From positions 1-8,740 of the forward strand of contig JAUWTR010000039.1 of assembly GCA_030614645.1 (NCBI GenBank): a stretch of 8,740 bases of DNA, written 5' to 3'. Position numbers and translations under genes: made by a program. This stretch comes from Candidatus Aminicenantota bacterium (GTDB lineage: Bacteria > Acidobacteriota > Aminicenantia > Aminicenantales > Aminicenantaceae). Positions 1-7,292 of the stretch are shown here, piece by piece (the first letter of the stretch is position 1; every line of letters starts with the position of its first letter). A model generated the notes under the pieces. The model saw only the letters and a list, made by a program, of their open reading frames with translations. It did no database searches and was not told the origin of the DNA.

Positions 1-63
1 TGAAGCTCTGCATGCAAGTATCATGTCAATTGATTAAGAAAACCGTGAGCAAGGATGAGCGGG

Positions 64-150
64 CTTGGGTCTTCTCCTTTAAGGAGTAGAGAGCGAAGAC
101 TGTATCCGAGCGGATTTTCCTCGCTGGGGGAAATACGCGTGTTTTCGTAT
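64..150. other. Gene-free region with nested inverted repeats (possible structured RNA or leader)
   Basis: The first 312 bases contain no ORF with plausible coding character. Several short inverted repeats cluster here. CTCCTTTAAGGAG (74-86) is a near-perfect palindrome, extendable to 71-89 with one mismatch. AGCGA (92-96) pairs with TCGCT (121-125) and encloses ATCCG (104-108) against CGGAT (111-115). ATACG (133-137) pairs with CGTAT (146-150). Nested and successive stems of this sort suggest a folded RNA, but the stems are short and I cannot match the segment to any riboswitch, T-box, 6S RNA or intron core that I know. From 151 to 312 the sequence becomes AT-rich and leads into the peptidase gene. 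A TGC-TAATAT extended -10-like string at 238-246 has no good -35 partner, so no promoter is called. Confidence 0.25.
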
Positions 151-300
151 CAACTAACCTGATTCTTGCATAAGGCTCAGAAGTTTAGAAAAAACGGGGG
201 GACTCCAGAGCTCATAAAAAGTAGCGCTTAGTATATATGCTAATATATGATTGAATTACTGCTTTTTTTTTATTATTATCAAGTTATTCTATTGAACAAG

Positions 301-306
301 AAGGAA
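301..306 (+). promoter_or_regulatory. Ribosome binding site that fixes the start of the M24 peptidase
   Basis: AAGGAA lies 6 bases before the ATG at 313. It supports that ATG over the in-frame ATG at 247. The 22 residues added by the upstream start are a Phe/Tyr-rich AT-driven stretch that would sit in front of the twin-arginine motif. Confidence 0.7.
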
Positions 307-312
307 ATTAAT

Positions 313-1590
313 ATGAATATTAAGAGAAGGGATTTTATCAAATTATCTGCTGGAGCGGCAGGTGCCGCCTTAGCCGCACAGGCCTGCTCAACAAATACAC
401 AGGACAGCCTAAAAAGCTCCGACCCAATTAGCAAGCTTCGTCCTATGACCGGGGATATTGTTCCCATCACTGATAAGGAGCGTAAAGGGCGCATAGAAAA
501 AGCCCGGCGATTGATGAAGGAGAGCGGCATCAAGGCTATTTATCTTGAAGGCGGGTCAAGCCTTTTTTATTTTACCGGTGTCCGCTGGTGGAACAGTGAG
601 CGGATGTTCGCAGCAGTCATCCCGGCCAGCAGTGAAATTGCCTGGGTCTGCCCTGCATTTGAAGAGGACAGGGCCCGCGAATTGATCCGGTTCGGTGATG
701 ACATACGGACCTGGGAAGAGCATGAAAGCCCCTACAAAAGGGTAGCACAAATATTAAAAGACCGGGGGATCAACAGCGGGAAGATCGGCATAGAGGAAAG
801 GGTCCGCTTTTTTCTGTTCGATGGCATACGGAAGGAAGCCTCCCAGCTCGAATATATCAGTGCCGACCCTATAACGGTAGAATGCCGAGTGATTAAGTCC
901 CAGAGCGAGATCTCTTTGATGCAAAAGGCCAGTGATATTACTATTGAAGCCTACAAGGCATCTGTCGCCATGCTCGAGAAAGGCATGACCAAAGACGATT
1001 TCAGAGAGATCTCTTCAAGAGCTCACGCAGCATTGGGAGCATCAGGCGGCATCGGAGCCCAGATCGCAGAAGCCTCAGCTAATCCTCACGGCAGCATCAA
1101 GCACATCGAACTGAAAGAAGGTGATATTGTTTTGATGGACGGAGGGTGCGGTGTGGATGGATACCGCTCAGACATAAGCCGGACTATTGTTTTCGGCGAA
1201 CCCTCAAAACGGCAGCGTGAACTGTGGAACCTGGCGAAAAAAGCACAATCAGCCGTTTTTGCCAAGGCTGGCGTCGGCGTGCCCTGTGAGGATGCTGATG
1301 CGGCCCCACGTCAGGTGTATATAGAATATGGTTTCGGTCCGGGATACGAGGTTCCAGGCTGTCCCCACAGGACAGGCCACGGCATCGGCTTGGACGGCCA
1401 TGAGTGGGTAAACCTGGTCAAAGGAAACAAACGCCCCATGGAACCCGGTATGTGCTTCAGCAATGAACCCATGCTTGTTATGCCCGGGGAATTCGGTATT
1501 CGGCTGGAAGACTGCATATACATCACTGAAGAAGGGCCTAAGTATTTTTCGACTCCTAGCCCCTCTATTGAACAGCCTTTTGCGGATTAA
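313..1590 (+). CDS. Tat-exported Xaa-Pro aminopeptidase-like metallopeptidase (M24 family)
   Basis: A 425-residue protein of the pita-bread M24 family (Xaa-Pro aminopeptidase, prolidase, creatinase), which usually removes N-terminal residues preceding proline using two metal ions. The N-terminus MNIKRRDFIKLSAGAAGAAL is a classic twin-arginine signal. The A-Q-A-C at 22-25 could be a signal peptidase I (AxA) site or a weak lipobox, so the enzyme is inferred to act outside the cytoplasm, soluble or lipid-anchored. Residues about 55-190 form the N-terminal creatinase-like domain and 200-410 the catalytic domain. All five expected metal ligands are visible: D276 (MDGG), D287 (RSD), H356 (RTGHGIG), E385 (SNEP) and E399 (RLED). 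H363 lies in a DGHE motif. An RBS precedes the chosen start. The antiporter gene begins 14 bases after the stop, indicating an operon. Substrate is not determined, since creatinase-like or prolidase activity would share these motifs. Confidence 0.93.
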   Translation: MNIKRRDFIKLSAGAAGAALAAQACSTNTQDSLKSSDPISKLRPMTGDIVPITDKERKGRIEKARRLMKESGIKAIYLEGGSSLFYFTGVRWWNSERMFAAVIPASSEIAWVCPAFEEDRARELIRFGDDIRTWEEHESPYKRVAQILKDRGINSGKIGIEERVRFFLFDGIRKEASQLEYISADPITVECRVIKSQSEISLMQKASDITIEAYKASVAMLEKGMTKDDFREISSRAHAALGASGGIGAQIAEASANPHGSIKHIELKEGDIVLMDGGCGVDGYRSDISRTIVFGEPSKRQRELWNLAKKAQSAVFAKAGVGVPCEDADAAPRQVYIEYGFGPGYEVPGCPHRTGHGIGLDGHEWVNLVKGNKRPMEPGMCFSNEPMLVMPGEFGIRLEDCIYITEEGPKYFSTPSPSIEQPFAD

Positions 1591-1604
1591 AAACAGTATA
1601 CTTT

Positions 1605-3029
1605 ATGGACACATACGGTTGGCTTTCCATCCTTCCGCCCGTCTTAGCCATACTTATGGCTATAAAAACCCGTCAGGTCTATCTCTCGCTTGGCCTGGGC
1701 ATCTGGCTGGGTTGGACGATAATTTATGGGTGGAATCCTCTGACCGGCTTGATCCACACAGTTGATACTCTGGTTGCTGTTTTTAAAGACGCAGACAATA
1801 CCAGAGTTGTCCTGTTCAGTGCCCTTATCGGAGCTGTCATCACATTCACCCAATATTCTGGAGGGATGAAAGGTTTTGTCAACTGGATTATAGGGAAAGG
1901 CCTGGTGAAAACCCGAAAATCCGCAGGTCTGATGGCCTGGTTTCTGGGTGTGATCATTTTTATTGAATCCAGCATCTGTGTGCTTGTTTCCGGGGCTGTT
2001 TCCCGCCCTATCTTTGATCGGCTTAAGATCTCGCGGGAAAAACTAAGCTATATACTTGATTCGACCTCCGCACCAAAATGTGTGCTTATCCCCCTTAATG
2101 CCTGGGGGGCTTTTGTCCTGGGGCTTTTAGCTGCTCAGGGGATACAGGATCCTGTGCGTGTGTTTATCTCTTCCATCCCTTTAAATTTTTACGCCATAAT
2201 AGCCCTTGCCCTAGTCCTTGTGGTCATCCTTTATGGGAAAGATATCGGGCCCATGAAAAAAGCGGAAAAAAGAGTACGCGAAGAAGGGAAATTACTGCGG
2301 GACGGCGCCGAGCCTCTTATATCGGAAGATGTTGTGATGTTAGAGAAAAAAGAAGGCATATCCCCCCGCCCTATAAACATGGTCCTGCCGGTAGCTGTTA
2401 TGGTCCTGATGATGCCGGTAGTGCTCTTTATCTCTGGAAAAGGAAACCTGATGGATGGTTCGGGTTCAGTCTCCGTACTCTGGGCTGTTATCTGCGGCAT
2501 AGCAGCTGGAGCTATTGCCTATCGAGTCCAGGGTATCATGAAAACAAAAGAAATAACTGATATATTTATGAAAGGGGTAGGGGGCATGGTGCCGCTAGCC
2601 AGCCTTATGATCCTGGCTTTTGCCATCGGAGATACCTGTGAGGCCCTGGGGACCGGTCCTTTTGTGGCTCGAGCCGCTGAAGCCGCCCTTAATCCGGGGC
2701 TTATCCCGGCCATAATGTTTGTTATCTCAAGCTTCATCGCCTTTTCCACAGGTACTTCCTGGGGGACTTTTGCAATAATGATCCCTATAGCTGTGCCCAT
2801 GATCAATCTCATCGGCCTGCATCCGGGATTGGTCCTTGCCTCTGTCTTAGGGGGCGGTGTTTTCGGCGACCACTGTTCCCCCATATCAGATACCACTATC
2901 ATCTCGTCCATGGCTGCAGCTACAGACCATATTGACCATGTCCGCACCCAAATGCCTTATGCTTTATTGGCCGGGCTTGTATCCCGGTTGCTTTTTCTTA
3001 TCTTTGGCTTTACTTTTCTAAACAATTAA
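1605..3029 (+). CDS. NhaC-family Na+/H+ antiporter-like membrane transporter
   Basis: A 474-residue polytopic inner-membrane protein. The signature GDHCSPISDTTIISS at 421-435, followed by TDHIDHVRTQMPYAL, is characteristic of the NhaC antiporter family, and STGTSWGTFAIMIPI at 381-395 is the other conserved stretch. A related internal segment (STSAPKCVLIPLNAWGAF, about 153-170) in the first half suggests the two-repeat architecture of this superfamily. Hydrophobic segments run across 7-41, 68-85, 108-130, 160-180, 186-210, 258-277, 288-306, 327-342, 366-380, 385-420 and 452-472. A charged loop (about 211-256) divides the halves and is probably cytoplasmic. Family members exchange Na+ for H+, or couple Na+/H+ to organic anions such as malate and lactate, so the substrate is open. 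There is no good Shine-Dalgarno before the ATG. The 14-base gap to the upstream stop suggests translation coupled to the peptidase gene. Confidence 0.9.
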   Translation: MDTYGWLSILPPVLAILMAIKTRQVYLSLGLGIWLGWTIIYGWNPLTGLIHTVDTLVAVFKDADNTRVVLFSALIGAVITFTQYSGGMKGFVNWIIGKGLVKTRKSAGLMAWFLGVIIFIESSICVLVSGAVSRPIFDRLKISREKLSYILDSTSAPKCVLIPLNAWGAFVLGLLAAQGIQDPVRVFISSIPLNFYAIIALALVLVVILYGKDIGPMKKAEKRVREEGKLLRDGAEPLISEDVVMLEKKEGISPRPINMVLPVAVMVLMMPVVLFISGKGNLMDGSGSVSVLWAVICGIAAGAIAYRVQGIMKTKEITDIFMKGVGGMVPLASLMILAFAIGDTCEALGTGPFVARAAEAALNPGLIPAIMFVISSFIAFSTGTSWGTFAIMIPIAVPMINLIGLHPGLVLASVLGGGVFGDHCSPISDTTIISSMAAATDHIDHVRTQMPYALLAGLVSRLLFLIFGFTFLNN

Positions 3030-3036
3030 CATAGAT

Positions 3037-3071
3037 ACAATTTCATAGCCTGAACTATTTATAAAAAATGG
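3037..3071 (+). repeat. Dispersed ~35-base repeat, copy 1 (at the serine hydrolase start)
   Basis: This segment fills most of the 38-base gap between the antiporter stop and the hydrolase ATG and runs into the first codon. It aligns with 8550-8585 with 5 mismatches and one single-base gap over 36 columns. The shared core is GCCTGA-n-CTATT-n-ATAAAAA followed by ATGG. It could be a remnant insertion-sequence end, or a shared promoter or leader element, and the sequence alone does not decide which. Confidence 0.5.
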
Positions 3072-5278
3072 AAACCAGCAGGAACTGCAGGAAAAAAAAC
3101 GTAAGGTTTTACTGCCAACGGCCAACTTCATACAGGGGTACCGGTTTATTGCTGCTATTCATTATTTTGAGTATCGTCTCCCAGACTTTTGCCTTCCAGG
3201 CCGAGGAAACAGGACAACCTGATTATGCGGAGGCTATAAAAGCCTTTGACGAATATGTTAAAAAACGGATAAAGGTCGACCAGGTCCCAGGGCTTTCCAT
3301 TGGCTTTATAAAAAAGGATTTTATGTGGGCCAGGGGGTATGGGTATTCCGATCTGGAAAACAAAGTGCCGGCCAGGCCGGAAAGTTCTATTCGGCTGGCT
3401 TCGATCACCAAAACGATAACAGCTACCGCAGTTTTACAGCTGATGGAGGCAGGGAAGATCAGCCTGGATGCCGAAGTACAGGCTTATGTCCCCTATTTCC
3501 CTGAGAAAAAATGGCCGGTAACAATACGTATGCTGTTGGGCCATCTTGCCGGAATCAGCCATTATAAAGACTTTGATAGGGAAGGCCACTTCAAACGCCC
3601 CATGAACACCAAGGCAGCAATTGCGGTCTTTCAGGATTTTGACTTGATAGCAGAGCCGGGGACCAAATATAATTATTCCAGCTATGGGTTTAATCTTTTA
3701 GGAGCGGTTATTGAAGAGGTTTCTGGACAATCCTATGGGCAATACATTAAAGCCCATATTTTTAATCCATTGAGCATGAATGCATCCGGGATGGATAGCC
3801 AGGTGGACCTTATCCCTCACAGGGTCAGAGGATACCGCTTGATAAACGGGGAAGTAAAAAACTCGGAATATGTGGATATTTCCAGCCGTTTTGCCGGCGG
3901 CGGGGTACGTTCCACAGTAGTAGACCTGCTCAAATATGCCAGGGGTATTTGTGAAAAAAAACTTTTAAAGCCCGAAACCTGGCAAAGGCTGTTTATCTCC
4001 ATGGCTACAAAAGACGGGAAATTTACGGGATATGGGATGGGATGGGGAGTTAAACCATTACGAGGCCACTTTAAGGTAAGCCATGGCGGGGGGCAGCCGG
4101 AAACGAGCACCTATCTGATGATCTTCCCGCATGAAACATTTGCCATCGCGGTTGCTGCCAACTTGGAACGCTGCAATCTGATCCCCTACGTGCAGTATCT
4201 GGCAGAAGTGGTTTTGCGGCAAGATATTGACGGCGCTGTTTTTGTTGTAGATCCAGCAGAGCAGGCGCTCTATAACGCTTGTGGGGAGGTCTTTTCCCAT
4301 GGCCTGAGCCAGTATGATTTTCATAACCGGCCAATTGCTGAGAAGGATAAAGACCTGAAAAGGTCATTTGAGTATTTTAACCGGTATGTCAGTAAAAATT
4401 ATATTCTAAAGAACAGCAAAGAAGCCAGGAAAAAACTTCAAAGTGGTATCCACCCGGCAGCAGGCAGGGCTTTTACTAAAGTGGGCTCCTACATGGCTGC
4501 CGCCTTGGAAAAGGCCTATGGGGAAAAACGGTTGCACAGCTATTTTCACACAGGTCCCCTCGCATTTTTTACAGACTATCTCGAACTGAAAGATGAATAC
4601 ACCTTCCGGAAAGAGCTCATCAAATTAATCTCTAGCTGGCAGCAAGACTGGGAAGAATCATACCCCCGGCATCTTCACGATCTTCATATCTTTGCCGACA
4701 CGGACATCAGGCAGCTGGAGCGGGAGCTGAAAAACATTTTTTCCGCGGCTGGGATCTACCCGGATTTTTCCCGGGACATGGAGGATGTGGCTAAGTATTT
4801 TCTGAGACAGAGCAGCCTGGAAAAGACAACCTCTATCCTGGAACTGAGCAATAACCTATATCCTGAAAATCCAAATACTTTAAATCTAATGGCAGCAACT
4901 TATATCTGGGAAGGAAATATTGCCCGGGCTGAGGAACTGTACATAAAAGCCCATTCTTTGGTACCTGTCAGCCTGGAGAGGCTGGAGCTTCTGGCTTCAG
5001 GGCTTAAGCAGGCAAAAAAACACCAGGAACTCTTCGGTTTGGCCCAGATCGCGGTCAGTCTTTTCCCCGAAAATGCCAAACTCGTTGAGGATATTGGTGA
5101 TCTGGCTCAGGAGCTGGGAAAAAAAGACCTAGCGGTCAAATACTATCAAAAAGCCTTAAAACTCGACCCAACTCAAAGCAGGATCAAAAATAAACTTAAA
5201 CAGCTTAAGAAAAAATCATTACGGGCAAGTAAAAAAATGGGGCAAGGGGAAAGCCATTTTTTGACAAAAGAGCTATAA
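3068..5278 (+). CDS. Secreted or anchored serine hydrolase (class C beta-lactamase fold) with C-terminal TPR-like repeats
   Basis: A 736-residue protein. A basic N-region is followed by a hydrophobic stretch (about 26-43), giving a signal peptide or membrane anchor with possible cleavage near residues 42-45. Residues about 55-385 are a beta-lactamase/transpeptidase-like domain. The nucleophile motif is S112-I-T-K115 and the Tyr motif is Y203-S-S in place of the more usual Y-S-N. The third motif is H339-G-G, with LLGHLAGISHY (156-166) as another family block. Members include esterases, D-aminopeptidases, LACTB-type peptidases and true penicillin-interacting enzymes, so the substrate is unknown. 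Residues about 386-570 match nothing I recognise. Residues about 572-705 look like helical TPR repeats (for example LYPENPNTLNLMAATYIWEG and DLAVKYYQKALKLDP), implying a protein partner. The tail (706-736) is very basic. There is no Shine-Dalgarno before this ATG, but it is the only start giving a complete signal sequence. Confidence 0.88.
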   Translation: METSRNCRKKNVRFYCQRPTSYRGTGLLLLFIILSIVSQTFAFQAEETGQPDYAEAIKAFDEYVKKRIKVDQVPGLSIGFIKKDFMWARGYGYSDLENKVPARPESSIRLASITKTITATAVLQLMEAGKISLDAEVQAYVPYFPEKKWPVTIRMLLGHLAGISHYKDFDREGHFKRPMNTKAAIAVFQDFDLIAEPGTKYNYSSYGFNLLGAVIEEVSGQSYGQYIKAHIFNPLSMNASGMDSQVDLIPHRVRGYRLINGEVKNSEYVDISSRFAGGGVRSTVVDLLKYARGICEKKLLKPETWQRLFISMATKDGKFTGYGMGWGVKPLRGHFKVSHGGGQPETSTYLMIFPHETFAIAVAANLERCNLIPYVQYLAEVVLRQDIDGAVFVVDPAEQALYNACGEVFSHGLSQYDFHNRPIAEKDKDLKRSFEYFNRYVSKNYILKNSKEARKKLQSGIHPAAGRAFTKVGSYMAAALEKAYGEKRLHSYFHTGPLAFFTDYLELKDEYTFRKELIKLISSWQQDWEESYPRHLHDLHIFADTDIRQLERELKNIFSAAGIYPDFSRDMEDVAKYFLRQSSLEKTTSILELSNNLYPENPNTLNLMAATYIWEGNIARAEELYIKAHSLVPVSLERLELLASGLKQAKKHQELFGLAQIAVSLFPENAKLVEDIGDLAQELGKKDLAVKYYQKALKLDPTQSRIKNKLKQLKKKSLRASKKMGQGESHFLTKEL

Positions 5279-5307
5279 AAAAAAGCCGGTCAACTTACCT
5301 GGATTAT

Positions 5308-6363
5308 TCAGGATGATTGATTTTCTTTAACTTTTGGTTCAGGTTTTTCGTCTTTAATCAAGCCGACTTTTTTCCTGATCGCTCGTTCAAGCTGGTCGGC
5401 AAGCTCTGTTTGTTCTTGCAGCAACTTTTTCACGTTTTCTTTTCCCTGCCCCAGCCTTTCTCCTTTGTAAGAATACCAGGTGCCGGATTTTTCGATTAAG
5501 CCCACATCTACACCGCAGTCGATAAGGTCACCCTCCCGGGAGATCCCTTCGCCAAAGATAATATCAAACTGGGCGAGGCGAAAAGGAGGAGCCATTTTGT
5601 TTTTCACTATTTTGACTTTGACCCGGTTGCCGATGACTTTATCTCCGTCCTTTAAGGTGGCGATCCTGCGCACATCCACTCTGAGGGAGGAGTAGAACTT
5701 CAGAGCCCGGCCTCCACTGGTCGTTTCCGGATTGCCTAGAAAAAATCCTATCTTCTGGCGGATCTGGTTGACAAAGATAAAACATGTCTTGGAACGGCTG
5801 ACTATAGCGGTCAGCTTCCTTAGGGCCTGAGACATCAAGCGTGCCTGAAGTCCCATGTGGGCATCACCCATCTCACCTTCAAGTTCGGCCTTGGGCACAA
5901 GAGCTGCCACTGAATCAACCACTATTACATCAACTGCACCGCTGCGTACCAGAACTTCGGCAATTTCGAGCGCCTGCTCTCCATAATCAGGTTGAGAAAT
6001 AAGCAGGTCATCAACGTTTACCCCGATACTGGCAGCATATTTCGGGTCCAATGCGTGTTCAGCATCAATAAAAGCGGCCTGGCCTCCCTGTTTTTGGGCT
6101 TCAGCAATCACATGGACTGCCAGGGTGGTTTTTCCGGTAGCTTCCGGGCCAAATACTTCTACTACCCTTCCCCGGGGGAATCCACCGATCCCGAGAGCAA
6201 GATCAAAAGCAATAGACCCGGTCGGGATAGCAGGCACATCATCGGCCGCTTCCTTCTGCCCCATTTTCATAACCGCCCCTTTTCCGAACTGCTTTTCTAT
6301 CTGAGAGAGAGCCGCTTCTATAGCTTTGCCTTTTGATTCTTCATCCTTTGAGGTATTGCTCAT
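5308..6363 (-). CDS. recA: Recombinase A (RecA)
   Basis: A 351-residue RecA, close to the usual family length. It forms ATP-dependent filaments on single-stranded DNA, drives strand exchange and stimulates LexA-type self-cleavage. Walker A is GPEATGKTT (72-80, K78), the catalytic-glutamate motif is AEHALDP (101-107), and Walker B is VIVVDS (146-151, D150). Loop L1 is about 162-175. Loop L2 spans [20 protein letters not shown] (199-218). The position aligned to E. coli Phe203, normally aromatic, is Leu209 here, preceded by two Phe residues, which is unusual. The C-terminal tail is mixed charge and ends in Ser-Ser. AGGAG at 6370-6374, 6 bases before the ATG, is a good RBS. The gene follows 3-hydroxybutyryl-CoA dehydrogenase after 63 bases and converges with the serine hydrolase gene with 29 bases between stops. 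No LexA box is visible in the short upstream gap, so it may be read from the thiolase promoter or regulated atypically. Confidence 0.98.
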   Translation of the reverse strand: MSNTSKDEESKGKAIEAALSQIEKQFGKGAVMKMGQKEAADDVPAIPTGSIAFDLALGIGGFPRGRVVEVFGPEATGKTTLAVHVIAEAQKQGGQAAFIDAEHALDPKYAASIGVNVDDLLISQPDYGEQALEIAEVLVRSGAVDVIVVDSVAALVPKAELEGEMGDAHMGLQARLMSQALRKLTAIVSRSKTCFIFVNQIRQKIGFFLGNPETTSGGRALKFYSSLRVDVRRIATLKDGDKVIGNRVKVKIVKNKMAPPFRLAQFDIIFGEGISREGDLIDCGVDVGLIEKSGTWYSYKGERLGQGKENVKKLLQEQTELADQLERAIRKKVGLIKDEKPEPKVKENQSS

Positions 6364-6380
6364 TTTATTCTCCTATGTAT

Positions 6381-6423
6381 TGTAAGGGAAAATCCCTTTA
6401 CAAAGAGGGACGGTCCCCTTGTG
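6381..6423. repeat. Paired palindromes between hbd and recA (REP-like or RNA hairpins)
   Basis: Two adjacent inverted repeats occupy most of the 63-base gap. The first is TGTAAGGGAAAATCCCTTTA continuing to CA (6381-6402), which folds with a one-base bulge. The second centres on GGGACGGTCCC (6407-6417), with partly complementary flanks (CAAAGA and CTTGTG). Neither is followed by a T-run in the recA direction, so they are not canonical terminators. They could be an RNA processing or stability element separating recA from the upstream genes, or a palindromic repeat of the REP type. The sequence is read as a repeat only from its symmetry, since no second copy lies in this window. Confidence 0.5.
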
Positions 6424-6426
6424 AAT

Positions 6427-7281
6427 TTACGTAGAATAGTCGTAGAATCCTTTTCCGGTTTTCCGTCCGAGATAGCCGGCATCCACCATTTTTCTTAAAA
6501 GAGGACAGGGCCGGTATTTCGGGTCTTTAAAACCGTCATACAGAACTTCGATAATAAACAAACATACATCCAGGCCGATAAGGTCAGCCAGGGCCAATGG
6601 CCCCATGGGGTGGTTCATGCCCAATTTCATAACCTGGTCAATGGCGTCAACTGTACCTACTCCTTCCATAAGGGTATATACTGCTTCGTTTATCATGGGA
6701 ATTAAGATCCGGTTGGCAATAAAGCCAGGATAATCATTCGCTTCGACTGGAACTTTGCCCATTTTTTCTGCCATGGCCTTTACCTGGTCAAATGTTTCCT
6801 GGGAGGTAGCGATCCCTTTTATCAATTCCACAAGCTTCATCAAAGGGACAGGGTTCATAAAATGCATGCCCATAAATTTATTCGGGCGTTCGGTCAGAGC
6901 TGCCAGTTTAGTAATAGATATAGACGAAGTATTGGAAGTCAAAATCACTTCCGGAGGCAGCAGTTTATCGAGTTTGGCCAGCACTTCCTTTTTTGCTTCA
7001 AAGCTTTCAAAAACTGCCTCGACAACAAAATCTGCATCCTTAGCATCGCCAAGCTCGGTCGTAGTTTTAATCCGTCCCAGGACCGTATCCTTATCCTCTT
7101 TCAACCTGCCTTTTTCCTGCAGCTTGGAAAGGCTCTTGTCCATGATCTTTAAAGCACGCTGGAGAAACTTGTCATCAACATCGTTTAGAATTACTTCAAA
7201 ACCTGAAGCTGCCGCAACCTGGGTTATACCTGTTCCCATAGTGCCGGCACCTATAACTGCGATTTTTTTTATATCAGCCAT
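6427..7281 (-). CDS. hbd: 3-hydroxybutyryl-CoA dehydrogenase
   Basis: A 284-residue cytoplasmic enzyme, the usual length for this family, which interconverts acetoacetyl-CoA and (S)-3-hydroxybutyryl-CoA with NAD(P)H. The N-terminal Rossmann domain has GAGTMGTG at 11-18. Expected active-site residues are present: S119 in SNTSS, H140 in GMHFMNP and N190 in FIANR. The C-terminal dimerisation domain includes [19 protein letters not shown] (221-239) and ends with [15 protein letters not shown] strong AAGGAGGG sits 3 bases before the ATG, directly abutting the thiolase stop. The two genes are 11 bases apart, so translational coupling is likely. With the upstream thiolase it makes the first two steps from acetyl-CoA towards butyryl-CoA, or the last two of short-chain beta-oxidation. 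The direction of flux cannot be read from sequence. Close relatives act on longer 3-hydroxyacyl-CoAs, but the compact single-domain form favours a short-chain substrate. Confidence 0.96.
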   Translation of the reverse strand: MADIKKIAVIGAGTMGTGITQVAAASGFEVILNDVDDKFLQRALKIMDKSLSKLQEKGRLKEDKDTVLGRIKTTTELGDAKDADFVVEAVFESFEAKKEVLAKLDKLLPPEVILTSNTSSISITKLAALTERPNKFMGMHFMNPVPLMKLVELIKGIATSQETFDQVKAMAEKMGKVPVEANDYPGFIANRILIPMINEAVYTLMEGVGTVDAIDQVMKLGMNHPMGPLALADLIGLDVCLFIIEVLYDGFKDPKYRPCPLLRKMVDAGYLGRKTGKGFYDYST

Positions 7282-7292
7282 TATCCCTCCTT

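Noticed and set aside
247..312. Upstream in-frame start extending the M24 peptidase by 22 residues
   Set aside because: The extension is Phe/Tyr-rich AT sequence that would precede the twin-arginine motif, and the ATG at 313 has a proper RBS.
2644..2662. GGGGACCGGTCC inside the antiporter gene as a second copy of the 6407-6417 palindrome
   Set aside because: The match is short, lies in conserved coding sequence and has a different centre, so it is most likely coincidence.
2519..2947. Minus-strand ORF of 142 codons opposite the antiporter gene
   Set aside because: It is a shadow frame of a gene with clear NhaC signatures, with no RBS or domain of its own.
5277..5307. Run of eight A (T on the minus strand) between the two convergent genes as a terminator for recA
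   Set aside because: Only a 3-base stem can be drawn before the T-run, which is not enough for an intrinsic terminator.
6379..6384. TACAAT on the minus strand as a -10 box for recA
   Set aside because: Transcription would start within the Shine-Dalgarno sequence, and no -35 is present at the right spacing.
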